A stretch of DNA of 64,000 bases. Origin: an uncultured Eubacteriales bacterium (GTDB taxonomy: Bacteria > Bacillota > Clostridia > Oscillospirales > CAG-382). The DNA lies in assembly GCA_934444645.1 (NCBI GenBank), contig CAKSCV010000004.1, forward strand, positions 83,655 through 147,654, given 5' to 3'. Below are positions 36,052 to 44,064 of the stretch, one piece after another (within the stretch, counting starts at the first letter, position 1; each line of letters begins with the position of its first letter). The notes beneath the pieces were generated by a model that saw only the letters and a program-made list of their open reading frames with translations, had not been told where the DNA came from and searched no databases. A program made the position numbers and the translations under genes.

Positions 36052-36195
36052 ATGAAAAAAAGCATGTATGTTGAACCGAAAATTTACGTAAAGCGGCTGC
36101 CGGAGGAGGACATCCTTGCCGGCCCTTCCGAAAGCAGCATCGATTCAGATGAGCTGTTTGATTCGGAAGATAACGTCGAAGATTTAATCGCTTAG
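36052..36195 (+). CDS. Acidic 47-residue peptide of unknown function
   Basis: ATG at 36052 lies 7 nt after GGGAGGT and 15 nt after the preceding stop; the reading frame ends at TAG 36195. It encodes MKKSMYVEPKIYVKRLPEED, then ILAGPSESSIDSDELFDSED and NVEDLIA. It has no signal peptide, no Cys, a basic N-terminus and a very acidic C-terminus. The pattern K-x-Y-x-x-P-x-I-x-V-x-x-L-x-x-E-D-I-L is, as I recall, shared by short peptides in other gut Clostridia, but no function is established. It is followed by a strong terminator and appears to be cotranscribed with the secreted protein. A RiPP-like precursor is conceivable, though no modifying enzyme is nearby. Confidence 0.7.
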   Translation: MKKSMYVEPKIYVKRLPEEDILAGPSESSIDSDELFDSEDNVEDLIA

Positions 36196-36216
36196 TTTCT
36201 CTCTCTCCTTTTTCAA

Positions 36217-36249
36217 AAGAGGCTGTGCAGCATTGCTGCACAGCCTCTT
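36217..36249. terminator. Strong palindromic terminator between convergent genes
   Basis: A 15-bp perfect stem (36217-36231 / 36235-36249) with a 3-nt loop. A run of A on one side and weakly T-rich sequence on the other fit a shared terminator for 33832-36195 and the AraC gene. Confidence 0.8.
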
Positions 36250-36254
36250 GTTCC

Positions 36255-37109
36255 TTATTGCTCGTTTTGCTCCGGAATCAAAGCACTGTCGCGTTTGAAT
36301 TCCTTCGGAGTATAGCCGTATTCCTTTTTGAATACGCGAAGCAGCGTCTGAACGCTCTGAAAACCGCTGACACTTGCGATCTCTTTTAACGTCATTTGTG
36401 AATCGGCCTGCAGGCAGCTGCATACTTCTTCCAGACGCAGGCGGTTCAGAAAAGCGCGCGGCGATGTTCCGAAGGTTTGGCGAAAATCCTGTGACAGCTT
36501 GTGCTGCGTGCATAAGAACTTTTTTGCCAAAAACTGTAAGGTGATCGGCTCTCTGTAATGCGAATACAGATATTCGATTACGCGAACCGATTGAATCGTG
36601 GCCTCCGAACGGTCAACCAAGACGGTTGAACCTAAAACGATTTCCAGAAGAACGCTGCATAGGTTTTTCAGAATGCCGTCCAAACGATTTTTCTCGATTT
36701 TGATAAACGGCTCTTGCTTTTTATCGATGCTTTCAAACAAACGGAACAGGGAGAGGATAATGCCGGAGGAATCTGTGACATATTTCGGCATAAACGATTT
36801 TTTTGCAAGAACCATAGAGTAAGAAGAAAAGCATTTGTGCGGCAGCATGAGTACGTAGTAGACGGCGTTTGTATATTCCAAACGATGCGGCTCGCAGCAG
36901 GAAATAAGAAGCATTTGCCCTTTGGTCAGCGTATATTTTTCACCGGACATCGTGGCTTTCAGCTCACCGTCAAGCATATAGATAAATTCAAGGCAATAGT
37001 GAAAATGCTCTTTGATGGTGCATTTGCTTTGGTCGTGAAGGGCAATAACCACTCTATCGTCGACATCTCGGTCTAACTCATATTGGTTTTGCACGAAATC
37101 CGTATTCAT
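36255..37109 (-). CDS. AraC-family transcriptional regulator
   Basis: A 284-residue regulator. The N-terminal half is a cupin-like sensing domain (HYCLEFIYMLDGELKATMSG, residues 37-56), and the C-terminal part has two helix-turn-helix motifs: ITLQFLAKKFLCTQHKLSQDF and MTLKEIASVSGFQSVQTLLR, the latter before the conserved FKKEYGYTPKEF. The start follows GCGAGGTATGCC. It faces the Gfo/Idh/MocA gene, and the shared intergenic region has promoters for both plus a 9-bp inverted repeat, so it probably regulates the surface-glycosidase operon at 37292-43084. Confidence 0.9.
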   Translation of the reverse strand: MNTDFVQNQYELDRDVDDRVVIALHDQSKCTIKEHFHYCLEFIYMLDGELKATMSGEKYTLTKGQMLLISCCEPHRLEYTNAVYYVLMLPHKCFSSYSMVLAKKSFMPKYVTDSSGIILSLFRLFESIDKKQEPFIKIEKNRLDGILKNLCSVLLEIVLGSTVLVDRSEATIQSVRVIEYLYSHYREPITLQFLAKKFLCTQHKLSQDFRQTFGTSPRAFLNRLRLEEVCSCLQADSQMTLKEIASVSGFQSVQTLLRVFKKEYGYTPKEFKRDSALIPEQNEQ

Positions 37110-37166
37110 AAGGCATACCTCGCATTATACAGAAATGATAATTCAAACTCAGTTTTCGTTATTTAC

Positions 37167-37195
37167 ATTGTACACTATCTGTGATAAAATGTCAA
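37167..37195 (-). promoter_or_regulatory. Sigma-A promoter of the AraC-family gene
   Basis: Minus strand TTGACA (complement of 37190-37195), 17 nt, TACAAT (complement of 37167-37172); a leader of about 50 nt precedes the start. Confidence 0.85.
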
Positions 37196-37205
37196 TAAAC
37201 AGGAG

Positions 37206-37252
37206 CGGAATTATTGAATTTGAACATACGTTATGAAAAAATGATAATTCCG
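37206..37252. promoter_or_regulatory. Candidate operator between the AraC-family gene and the oxidoreductase operon
   Basis: A perfect 9-bp inverted repeat, CGGAATTAT (37206-37214) and ATAATTCCG (37244-37252), 29 nt apart. Its right arm overlaps the -10 of the plus-strand promoter. A further AAATGATAATTC is at 37133-37144 and again at 37239-37250, 106 bp (about ten turns) apart. The arrangement suits an AraC-type looping operator; the repeats are seen, the binding is inferred. Confidence 0.5.
37220..37248 (+). promoter_or_regulatory. Sigma-A promoter of the oxidoreductase/SLH-glycosidase operon
   Basis: TTGAAC (37220-37225), 17 nt, GATAAT (37243-37248), 43 nt before the start at 37292, overlapping the inverted repeat above. 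Confidence 0.7.
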
Positions 37253-37291
37253 TAAAATAAGCACAAAACGTGAAAAACAAGGAGAAAGAAC

Positions 37292-38458
37292 ATGGCAACA
37301 CTCTCGGAACTTTTAGACCCCAATCAAAAACATGAAACAGACACGGTCGGTGGCGGGACAAAACTCCGCATCGGCATTATCGGCACGGGCGGCATTGCAC
37401 ATGAGCATATGCGCTCTTACTTAAATTGCCCGGATGCAGAGGTCGTTTGCGGCGCAGATATCGTTCCCGGCAAGGCGCAAGCCTTTTTTGATGAATTCGG
37501 CGTAAAGGGCATTCACTGCTATACAAGCCACAAGGAAATGCTTGCCAAGGAAAAGCTCGACGCCGTCAGCGTCTGCACCTATAATCGTCAACACGCACCG
37601 TGCGTCATTGATGCGCTGAACGCCGGAATAGATGTTCTTGTCGAAAAACCGTTTACCGTGACCGTTGAAGAGGCTGCGGAAATCATTAAGACCGAAAAAA
37701 AGACCTGTCGGATTCTTTCCATCGGCTTTCAGCCGCGCTTTGATCCAAATATGCGTATGATCAAAAAAATCGTCGAATCGGGCGCGCTTGGAAAGATCTA
37801 TTATATCCAAACCGGCGGCGGCAGGCGGCGCGGCATTCCGGCTTCCCTGAAGAAATTTTCGTTTATTCAGGATGAGACTGCCGGAATCGGGGCGCTTGCC
37901 GATATCGGCTGCTATTCGCTTGATATGGTGTTAAACGCCATCGGCTACCCGAAGCCGCTCACGGTTTCCGGCTTTACGTCCTCCTATTTCGGCACAACGC
38001 CGGAAGGCTATCCGGGCGCGGAGGGCGCCGAAGAGATTGCCAAGCATTTCAGCGTGGATGATTTTGCCGGTGCGTTTATTCGCCTGGAGGGCGGTATCAT
38101 TCTCGATTTCCGCATTGCCTGGGCAATGAATATCAATACGCCGGGCGACACGATTTTACTCGGCACAAAAGGCGGACTGCGCATTCCCTCGACCGATTGC
38201 TGGAACGGTTCGGTCGGCGGTCCGATGACCATCTATCACCAGGTCGCCGGTGAATCGGTTGAAACAGTCATTCCGATCATCCGTGAAAATGTCAGTTGCT
38301 TCGACCGCAAGATACGCACCTTTTTGGATGCCGTTCATAACAGAACGAGCGCGCCTGTCCCGTCGAGCCAGATCTTCTACAACCAGGCGATCATCGACGG
38401 CATTGTCAAATCCGGCAAGCTCGGAAAAGAAGTGGAAATCATTTTGCCGGAGTGTTAA
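37292..38458 (+). CDS. Gfo/Idh/MocA family NAD(P)-dependent oxidoreductase
   Basis: A 388-residue sugar dehydrogenase-type protein. After a short N-terminal extension (MATLSELLDPNQKHETD) comes the Rossmann motif RIGIIGTGGIAHEHM, then the conserved VEKPFTVTVEEA (catalytic-Lys EKP motif, about residue 115) and a C-terminal alpha/beta domain with IGALADIGCYSLDMVLNAIG, where the Asp and Tyr of the family active site appear. It is 42 nt before the glycosidase gene and probably in one operon with it. Oxidation of a sugar or uronate released by the surface enzyme is a reasonable but unproven role. Confidence 0.88.
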   Translation: MATLSELLDPNQKHETDTVGGGTKLRIGIIGTGGIAHEHMRSYLNCPDAEVVCGADIVPGKAQAFFDEFGVKGIHCYTSHKEMLAKEKLDAVSVCTYNRQHAPCVIDALNAGIDVLVEKPFTVTVEEAAEIIKTEKKTCRILSIGFQPRFDPNMRMIKKIVESGALGKIYYIQTGGGRRRGIPASLKKFSFIQDETAGIGALADIGCYSLDMVLNAIGYPKPLTVSGFTSSYFGTTPEGYPGAEGAEEIAKHFSVDDFAGAFIRLEGGIILDFRIAWAMNINTPGDTILLGTKGGLRIPSTDCWNGSVGGPMTIYHQVAGESVETVIPIIRENVSCFDRKIRTFLDAVHNRTSAPVPSSQIFYNQAIIDGIVKSGKLGKEVEIILPEC

Positions 38459-38500
38459 ATAGCGATTGTTTGAAAAAACAACCCCAAAAGGAGGATATTC

Positions 38501-41500
38501 ATGTTTCTATCCAAAAGAGCTATCATCGGCGTAATCCTTGCCGGAGCGCTTGCCGTATCGGCGTCGGCCGCGTTTGTGAAAACCGGCTCATACACCGAAG
38601 GGCAGTTCACCGACGTGCCGGCAACCGAATGGTACGCATCCGAAGTGGCAAGCGCCTTCGAGCTCGGCCTCATGAACGGCACGGGCGGCGGTCTTTTCGC
38701 ACCTGAAGGCGATGTGACCGTAGCCGAGGCCATCACCATGGCAAGCCGCGCGGCAGCCACCAACGCCGGTGAAACCATCGACACGTCCGCCGGCGGCGAA
38801 TGGTACACGCCGTATGTCAACTACGCCGTGTCCAAAGGCTTTGTGGCGCAAGGCCAGTTCGACAGTTTCGACCGCCCGGCAAAACGCTATGAAGTGGCTG
38901 TCATTTTCGAAAAGGCCATGCCGGAAGGGTACTTCACCGCACAAAACAGTGTTGACGCCATTCCGGACGTTTCCACAAAGCAGGCCTACGAAAAAGAACT
39001 GCTCACGCTGTACAAGGCCGGTGTTGTCATGGGAAGCGACTCCTACGGCAACTTCCGTCCCGAAGACAATATAACACGTGCCGAAGCTGCCGCCATTATC
39101 AACCGTGTGGCGTTGCCGGAAAACAGATTAAAAAAGACGCTTGACAAAATCTCGACCGACGACGCGTACATGTTAGTTATCACCGACCAGTTCAACAATA
39201 CCCTCGAAGGTCTTAACTCCGGTTGGGTGCTCGATAACCGTGGCGGCTCGCCGCGCACCTCGATAACAGCCTCCTACGGCTCGCTTGTGGATATCTCCGC
39301 CGAAGCCGGCATGGCCTATATTCGCGAATTCAACAAAACCACTACCGGCACACTTCGGTTAACGACCTCGCTTTCGGCAAACGGCAGCAAAGACGGAATT
39401 TATCTGGAATACCGTAACGATGAGGATAACCCTGTTTACCGCCTCGAAACCATCGACGGAAGCTGGAAGCTCTTAGGGGCGGACGGCTCTTATACCGCGC
39501 TTTATGAAATTGGTGCGGACGAGAAAAAATTCTCTTTTATTATTGATATTGACCTCGATAACAACCGCTCTACAACCTGTATTAACGATACGCCCTGCGG
39601 CACCTATCCGCTCATCACAAGCGGCGACAAGAGCAATCTCTTGAATTTTCGCTTTGCAACCACCGATAAAAGCACGGCTGCCGTTTCTCTCGGTGCAACG
39701 CATATAAACGTCAACTATGCTGTTTTCGAGGATCTTGAGCCTGCCAAAGGCTGGATAAAATCCGACGGCTCGGCTGACGATACGTTATCCCCAAATGTTT
39801 CGGCTGTCCGTTCGTTTAACCCGGTCAGCGGCAAAGTTATTGCCGAAATGTATTTCTTGCTGCCGAAGGCAGAAAGCATTACCTATGTGCTTCGCAGCGG
39901 CACGAAAGAGCTGGTTGCCTTCTCAACCGATGATAAAAACTTCTATGCCAACGGGCAAAAGGTTTATGAAAACTATTATGCGAACCTCTGGTACCGTCTG
40001 CGCGTAGAAGCCGACACCGATTCGCAGAAAGCTGTCATTAAAATCAACGGAAGAAACGTCGGCGAAGTTCCGTTTACCGAAGCAGCCACTTCGGCGGACA
40101 ACCTTTTCGTTTCCAATGCCTCCGAAACGGTTCCGACTTTAAACAGCTTCCGTGTCTTCCGCAAATGGGAACGCGAAGACTACGTTCCAAAGCCCGCCGT
40201 TCCGAAGGGTGAGGAAAACTACACGGTCGGCATGAACATCTGCTCGTTATGGACGAACGGAACCGGCACGGGCTGGAGCTCGGTCACGCCGTTTGACGAT
40301 CCCCATCCGGTGCTCGGCTACTACGACGAACGAAATCCGGAAACCGCCGATTGGGAAATTAAATATCTTGTCGAGCATGGCATTGATTTCGGTGCATACT
40401 GCGTATTCTTTAATTCCGCAAGCGGCCCGCAGAACATCGGCCGCTGCCATCTGTACGACGGTTTCATGAATGCCGAGTATTCCGATATGTCCAAGTTCTG
40501 CGTCATTTGGGAAACGGCAAACGCTTCATCTCCCTATACCGTCGAGCCTTGGAAAAACGACTATGTGCCGTATTTCATCGAAAACTTCTTCAAAGATCCA
40601 CGCCATATCGTCATCGACAACAAGCCGGTGCTCTGCGTGTTCGGTGCCGGCAAGATTGCCGACCGCTTGGGCAGCAACGCCAAGGTCAAGGAATGCTTTG
40701 ACTATCTTGAAGAAGAGGTAAAGAAGATCGGCTTTGACGGCATGATCTATCTTGCCTGCGGCTCCTCCTCAAATGCGCTTGCCGAAATGGGCTTTGACGG
40801 CTGCTATGCTTACAACTGGGGTACTACCGGCTATAACCTTTACATCAACAAGAGCGCCGTTGAAAGCAGCGCCAAACAAGGCGCCGTCTATACCGTTCCG
40901 ACCATTTCGGTCGGCTTCAACAGTGTTCCGTGGCACGGAGTCCGGTATCCGCTGATGAGTAAGGGGGATTATGCCGCCGCACAAGCTTGGGTCAAGGACG
41001 AATATCTTCCGACGCATGCCAAAGAAACGTGGCAAAACAATTTTGTCATGCTGTCTACCTGGAATGAATTCGGTGAAGGCACGTATATCATGCCGACCAC
41101 AGACGAAAAAGGCTTCCAGTATCTGGATGTCGTCCGCGAAGCCTATACCGATGAAAAGGCGGACGCTTCCCTCAATGCCGTTCCGACCGAAGCGCAGCTT
41201 GCGCGCATCAACCGCTTGTATCCGCAATACCGCAGACTTCTTCGCAAAGAGGGGTATTACAATAAGGACGGCGACTCGACCGGCTATCAGGTTGTCGCAA
41301 AATTCGAATGCGGCAAAATCGAAAACTTGCGTGTCTCCGGCTTTGAAGAGGGCTACACCATTATGGAAGAGGGCCTTTCGGGTACTTCCAAAACCACCGA
41401 TCCCGTGATGATCATGAGTGACCTCGGAGACTTTGACCTGTCTGAGGTTTCAGCTGTACGTGTTACGGCGCAAGTGCCGAAGGGCAATTATATGCAGCTG

Positions 41501-43084
41501 TTTTTCACTACCGACACATCGACGAACTGGTCGGAGGAAAAGAGCAAAAAGCTGGATATTCTGACCGATGAGCTTGCGGAATACATCTTTGATTTCCGCT
41601 CGAACGCCGATTGGAACGGATCGCTTACGGCGCTCCGTCTCGACCCGGCAGGAAAAGAAAACGTGACTCTGACGGTGAAATCCATCGAGCTTTTGGCAAA
41701 GGAAGAAAAGCCGTTGAACAGCCTTACGATCAACGGTTTGACCTTTGAAATGAATCTGCCGTATCAAACAGCGGAAAACGGCGATATTCTGGTGGCATTT
41801 GATCCCACTCTTGCCATGGATTTCCGTCTCAATGCGTTTCATGTATGGGATAAATCGACCGGCACGCTCACGCTTTGCTTTACCAAGCACACGCTTGTAT
41901 ACACCGTCGGCTCGGACACCTATACCTTAGATGGCGTGAAAAAGCCGCTTGGCTATAAGCTTGCCGCCTTTGACGGACTGCCGCTCTTACCGATAAAGAA
42001 ATTGTGTGAGGATGTCGGCTATACCTATTCGGCAGACGAAAAGAATTGTGTTTCCATCGATACCGATCAAAGGGCGTTTTTCGAAGAAATTGCCAAACGC
42101 AAGGTCGGCAGTTATGAATTCAACACCAACGGAGACAGCGAAGGCTGGACCTCCGGCTCGTCGATCTTTGTTTCGGAAGGACATCTTTCTCTCGAAACGG
42201 CGACTAAAGCCAAGGATGCCGATCCGATGATGTTTTCTGCCGCGGTCGAAATGCCGGCAGGTAAATACAATAAACTGCATATCCGTATGCGTTACCGCAA
42301 CTATGCCGAGAAAAAACAGTTTTTGCAGCTCTTCTTTATCACCGATCAGTCTGCCGGCTGGAGCGAAGAAAAATCCATCCGCATCGATTTGCCGACCAAT
42401 GATACAAACGGCGAATGGATCGAGCTGCTGTATGACCTTACCGAAAAAGCGGAGTGGAAGGATACGATTATAAAGTTCCGTTTAGATCCGTTTAATGCCG
42501 GCGGTACGGTGGATTTCGACTATATCCGCTTTGAAGAAAATCCGGATTATGTCTATATCGCACCCGAGGATATGCCGTTTACGCTCGAAAACGGCGACGC
42601 GGAGGACGTCTTAAAGCCGGCTTTCAAGAGCTTTGGCGGCGAAAGTGGCATTATCTCCGATCCGCTTGACAGCACGAACAATTGCTATTACTTCCTGCCG
42701 AAGGACAACACCTCGCAAGAATGGGTCTACGCGGCGCAGAAGGTTCGCTTCAAAAAGGGAGCAACCTACCGTATTGAAGGCGATTTGCGGCCGTATTCCT
42801 CCGGCTTGAACAAAGATCTTCCGGATGATTTTAACACCATGATCTTCTGCAATATCCAGTATATCGAACCGGATAAGACCTCACAGGACCATCTTGTCGG
42901 CAACGTTGTTCCGAAATACGGCAACGGCTGGACGCACTTTTCTTACGAATTTACCATCAGCCCGAACAGCAGGAATCGCGGCGCGGACGCTGTTACCTTC
43001 TTTGCCAATCCAAAAGATAATCTCGGCGTCGGGTTTTTACTTGACAATGTCGTCGTAACGGAAGTGTCGTCCGGGAAAGAATAA
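38501..43084 (+). CDS. Giant SLH-anchored surface glycosidase with a GH99/WbsX-like domain
   Basis: A 1527-residue secreted protein. After the signal peptide (MFLSKRAIIGVILAGALAVS) three SLH-type segments (about 30-205; FTDVPATEWYASEVASAFEL, YTPYVNYAVSKGFV, NFRPEDNITRAEAAAIINRV) would bind it to the cell wall polymer. From about 565 to 900 is a GH99-like catalytic region: YYDERNPETADWEIKYLVEHG, the YCVFFN step, and VMLSTWNEFGEGTYIMP, whose NE-x-x-EG is the family's hallmark. The remainder has carbohydrate-binding-like beta-sandwiches, and near 1090-1190 a copper-amine-oxidase-type N-domain-like segment (MDFRLNAFHVWDKSTGTLTL). It follows the oxidoreductase gene and has an AAAGGAGGATATTC start site. 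Confidence 0.8.
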   Translation: MFLSKRAIIGVILAGALAVSASAAFVKTGSYTEGQFTDVPATEWYASEVASAFELGLMNGTGGGLFAPEGDVTVAEAITMASRAAATNAGETIDTSAGGEWYTPYVNYAVSKGFVAQGQFDSFDRPAKRYEVAVIFEKAMPEGYFTAQNSVDAIPDVSTKQAYEKELLTLYKAGVVMGSDSYGNFRPEDNITRAEAAAIINRVALPENRLKKTLDKISTDDAYMLVITDQFNNTLEGLNSGWVLDNRGGSPRTSITASYGSLVDISAEAGMAYIREFNKTTTGTLRLTTSLSANGSKDGIYLEYRNDEDNPVYRLETIDGSWKLLGADGSYTALYEIGADEKKFSFIIDIDLDNNRSTTCINDTPCGTYPLITSGDKSNLLNFRFATTDKSTAAVSLGATHINVNYAVFEDLEPAKGWIKSDGSADDTLSPNVSAVRSFNPVSGKVIAEMYFLLPKAESITYVLRSGTKELVAFSTDDKNFYANGQKVYENYYANLWYRLRVEADTDSQKAVIKINGRNVGEVPFTEAATSADNLFVSNASETVPTLNSFRVFRKWEREDYVPKPAVPKGEENYTVGMNICSLWTNGTGTGWSSVTPFDDPHPVLGYYDERNPETADWEIKYLVEHGIDFGAYCVFFNSASGPQNIGRCHLYDGFMNAEYSDMSKFCVIWETANASSPYTVEPWKNDYVPYFIENFFKDPRHIVIDNKPVLCVFGAGKIADRLGSNAKVKECFDYLEEEVKKIGFDGMIYLACGSSSNALAEMGFDGCYAYNWGTTGYNLYINKSAVESSAKQGAVYTVPTISVGFNSVPWHGVRYPLMSKGDYAAAQAWVKDEYLPTHAKETWQNNFVMLSTWNEFGEGTYIMPTTDEKGFQYLDVVREAYTDEKADASLNAVPTEAQLARINRLYPQYRRLLRKEGYYNKDGDSTGYQVVAKFECGKIENLRVSGFEEGYTIMEEGLSGTSKTTDPVMIMSDLGDFDLSEVSAVRVTAQVPKGNYMQLFFTTDTSTNWSEEKSKKLDILTDELAEYIFDFRSNADWNGSLTALRLDPAGKENVTLTVKSIELLAKEEKPLNSLTINGLTFEMNLPYQTAENGDILVAFDPTLAMDFRLNAFHVWDKSTGTLTLCFTKHTLVYTVGSDTYTLDGVKKPLGYKLAAFDGLPLLPIKKLCEDVGYTYSADEKNCVSIDTDQRAFFEEIAKRKVGSYEFNTNGDSEGWTSGSSIFVSEGHLSLETATKAKDADPMMFSAAVEMPAGKYNKLHIRMRYRNYAEKKQFLQLFFITDQSAGWSEEKSIRIDLPTNDTNGEWIELLYDLTEKAEWKDTIIKFRLDPFNAGGTVDFDYIRFEENPDYVYIAPEDMPFTLENGDAEDVLKPAFKSFGGESGIISDPLDSTNNCYYFLPKDNTSQEWVYAAQKVRFKKGATYRIEGDLRPYSSGLNKDLPDDFNTMIFCNIQYIEPDKTSQDHLVGNVVPKYGNGWTHFSYEFTISPNSRNRGADAVTFFANPKDNLGVGFLLDNVVVTEVSSGKE

Positions 43085-43095
43085 ACGTTTTTGCA

Positions 43096-43133
43096 AAGCT
43101 CATCGAAACGAATACGGTTTCGATGAGCTTGTT
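43096..43133 (+). terminator. Intrinsic terminator
   Basis: 14-bp stem AAGCTCATCGAAAC (43096-43109) / GTTTCGATGAGCTT (43117-43130), 7-nt loop, then GTTTC. Closes the glycosidase operon. Confidence 0.8.
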
Positions 43134-43244
43134 TCTGACAAAATGCCGAACAACGGGTGTTGTACCGGATGGCAGCCGGACTGTTATACTGTAAGAAGAG
43201 TCGATAAACACCCTAAAAGCGGGATGGAATAGGGGCAGAAACAG

Positions 43245-43286
43245 AAAAAGCCCTTTGAGAAAAAGATTTCTCCTCTCTCAAAGGGC
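43245..43286 (-). terminator. Intrinsic terminator of the histidine phosphatase gene
   Basis: GCCCTTTGAGA (43250-43260) / TCTCAAAGGGC (43276-43286) with a 15-nt loop; read on the minus strand the stem is followed by TTTTT (43245-43249). Confidence 0.75.
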
Positions 43287-43304
43287 AAGTTGACAAACTT
43301 GAAT

Positions 43305-43841
43305 TTATATATCTATCTGTACGATTTCTGCATCCTTAATTTGAAAGTGCGTTTCTTTATTTGTATATGGTATTCCGTTTTCTAAACACAATATAATGTT
43401 CATTACACCACCATGAGATACGAGCAATACGTTGTTTTTTCCAATTTGTTCTTTGAAGTCATACCATGCACATTGAATGCGACGAAAGAATTGCTCAGGG
43501 CTTTCACCCTTTGGCCATGTTTCTGTCCAATTAAGTGCATTCCAATATACTCCGGGGTATTTCTCAACAGCTTCTGATTTAAGCATGCCAGCTAATAATC
43601 CGTTATTAGATTCACGAAATTGAGGCAAATATATGATTTCCAAAGAAAGTGCATTCGCCACAATTTCGGCAGTTTCTTTTGCTCTAACTAAATCACTTGA
43701 ATATATTTGCGTAATACCTTTGTTGTATAAACAGCTCTTTGCGTTATGAACTTGCTCTCTTCCTTCTTCTGTAAGTCCATATGCGCTCCATCCACCATAG
43801 CGGTCTGAGGGGTCTGCACCATGGCGCATTAAGTATATCAT
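43305..43841 (-). CDS. Histidine phosphatase family protein, AT-rich and probably acquired
   Basis: A 178-residue phosphoglycerate-mutase-like phosphatase. RHG is at LMRHGADPSDR near the N-terminus, the second catalytic His is in LLVSHGGVMNI, and the acid is in SSDLVRAKETAEIV and FRESNNGLLAG. Its base composition differs from the neighbours: positions 43321-43440 have 38 of 120 G or C (32%), against about 50% in adjacent lysS. Together with AT-rich flanks this suggests horizontal transfer. The ATG at 43841 (or the one directly before it) follows GAGGTGAG. The substrate is unknown. Confidence 0.85.
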   Translation of the reverse strand: MIYLMRHGADPSDRYGGWSAYGLTEEGREQVHNAKSCLYNKGITQIYSSDLVRAKETAEIVANALSLEIIYLPQFRESNNGLLAGMLKSEAVEKYPGVYWNALNWTETWPKGESPEQFFRRIQCAWYDFKEQIGKNNVLLVSHGGVMNIILCLENGIPYTNKETHFQIKDAEIVQIDI

Positions 43842-43884
43842 CATCTCACCTCTACAAATTCCGATTTGTATTTCTGTTTGTTTT

Positions 43885-43915
43885 AAAAATGGGCAATCCC
43901 GATTGGAATTGCCCA
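43885..43915 (-). terminator. Minus-strand intrinsic terminator upstream of the phosphatase gene
   Basis: TGGGCAAT (43890-43897) / ATTGCCCA (43908-43915) with a 10-nt loop; read on the minus strand it is followed by TTTTTAAAAC. It lies downstream of lysS and may end that transcript, separating it from the phosphatase gene. Confidence 0.75.
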
Positions 43916-44064
43916 CTCATTGCTCTAATTATGCGATTTTTTCTTGCTTGCACCGATTTCTGCATCAATTGATGTAAGTTTGATGTAAATCGCTGTTTTT
44001 TCAGTTTTTTATCAAATGAAGTACGTCCCGTTTATTTTGTAAAACGGTACATCTTTACATCATC

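Noticed and set aside
43096..43286. A pair of hairpins as a mobile-element end
   Set aside because: Each is explained as an ordinary terminator for the adjacent genes; no target-site duplication or transposase was found.
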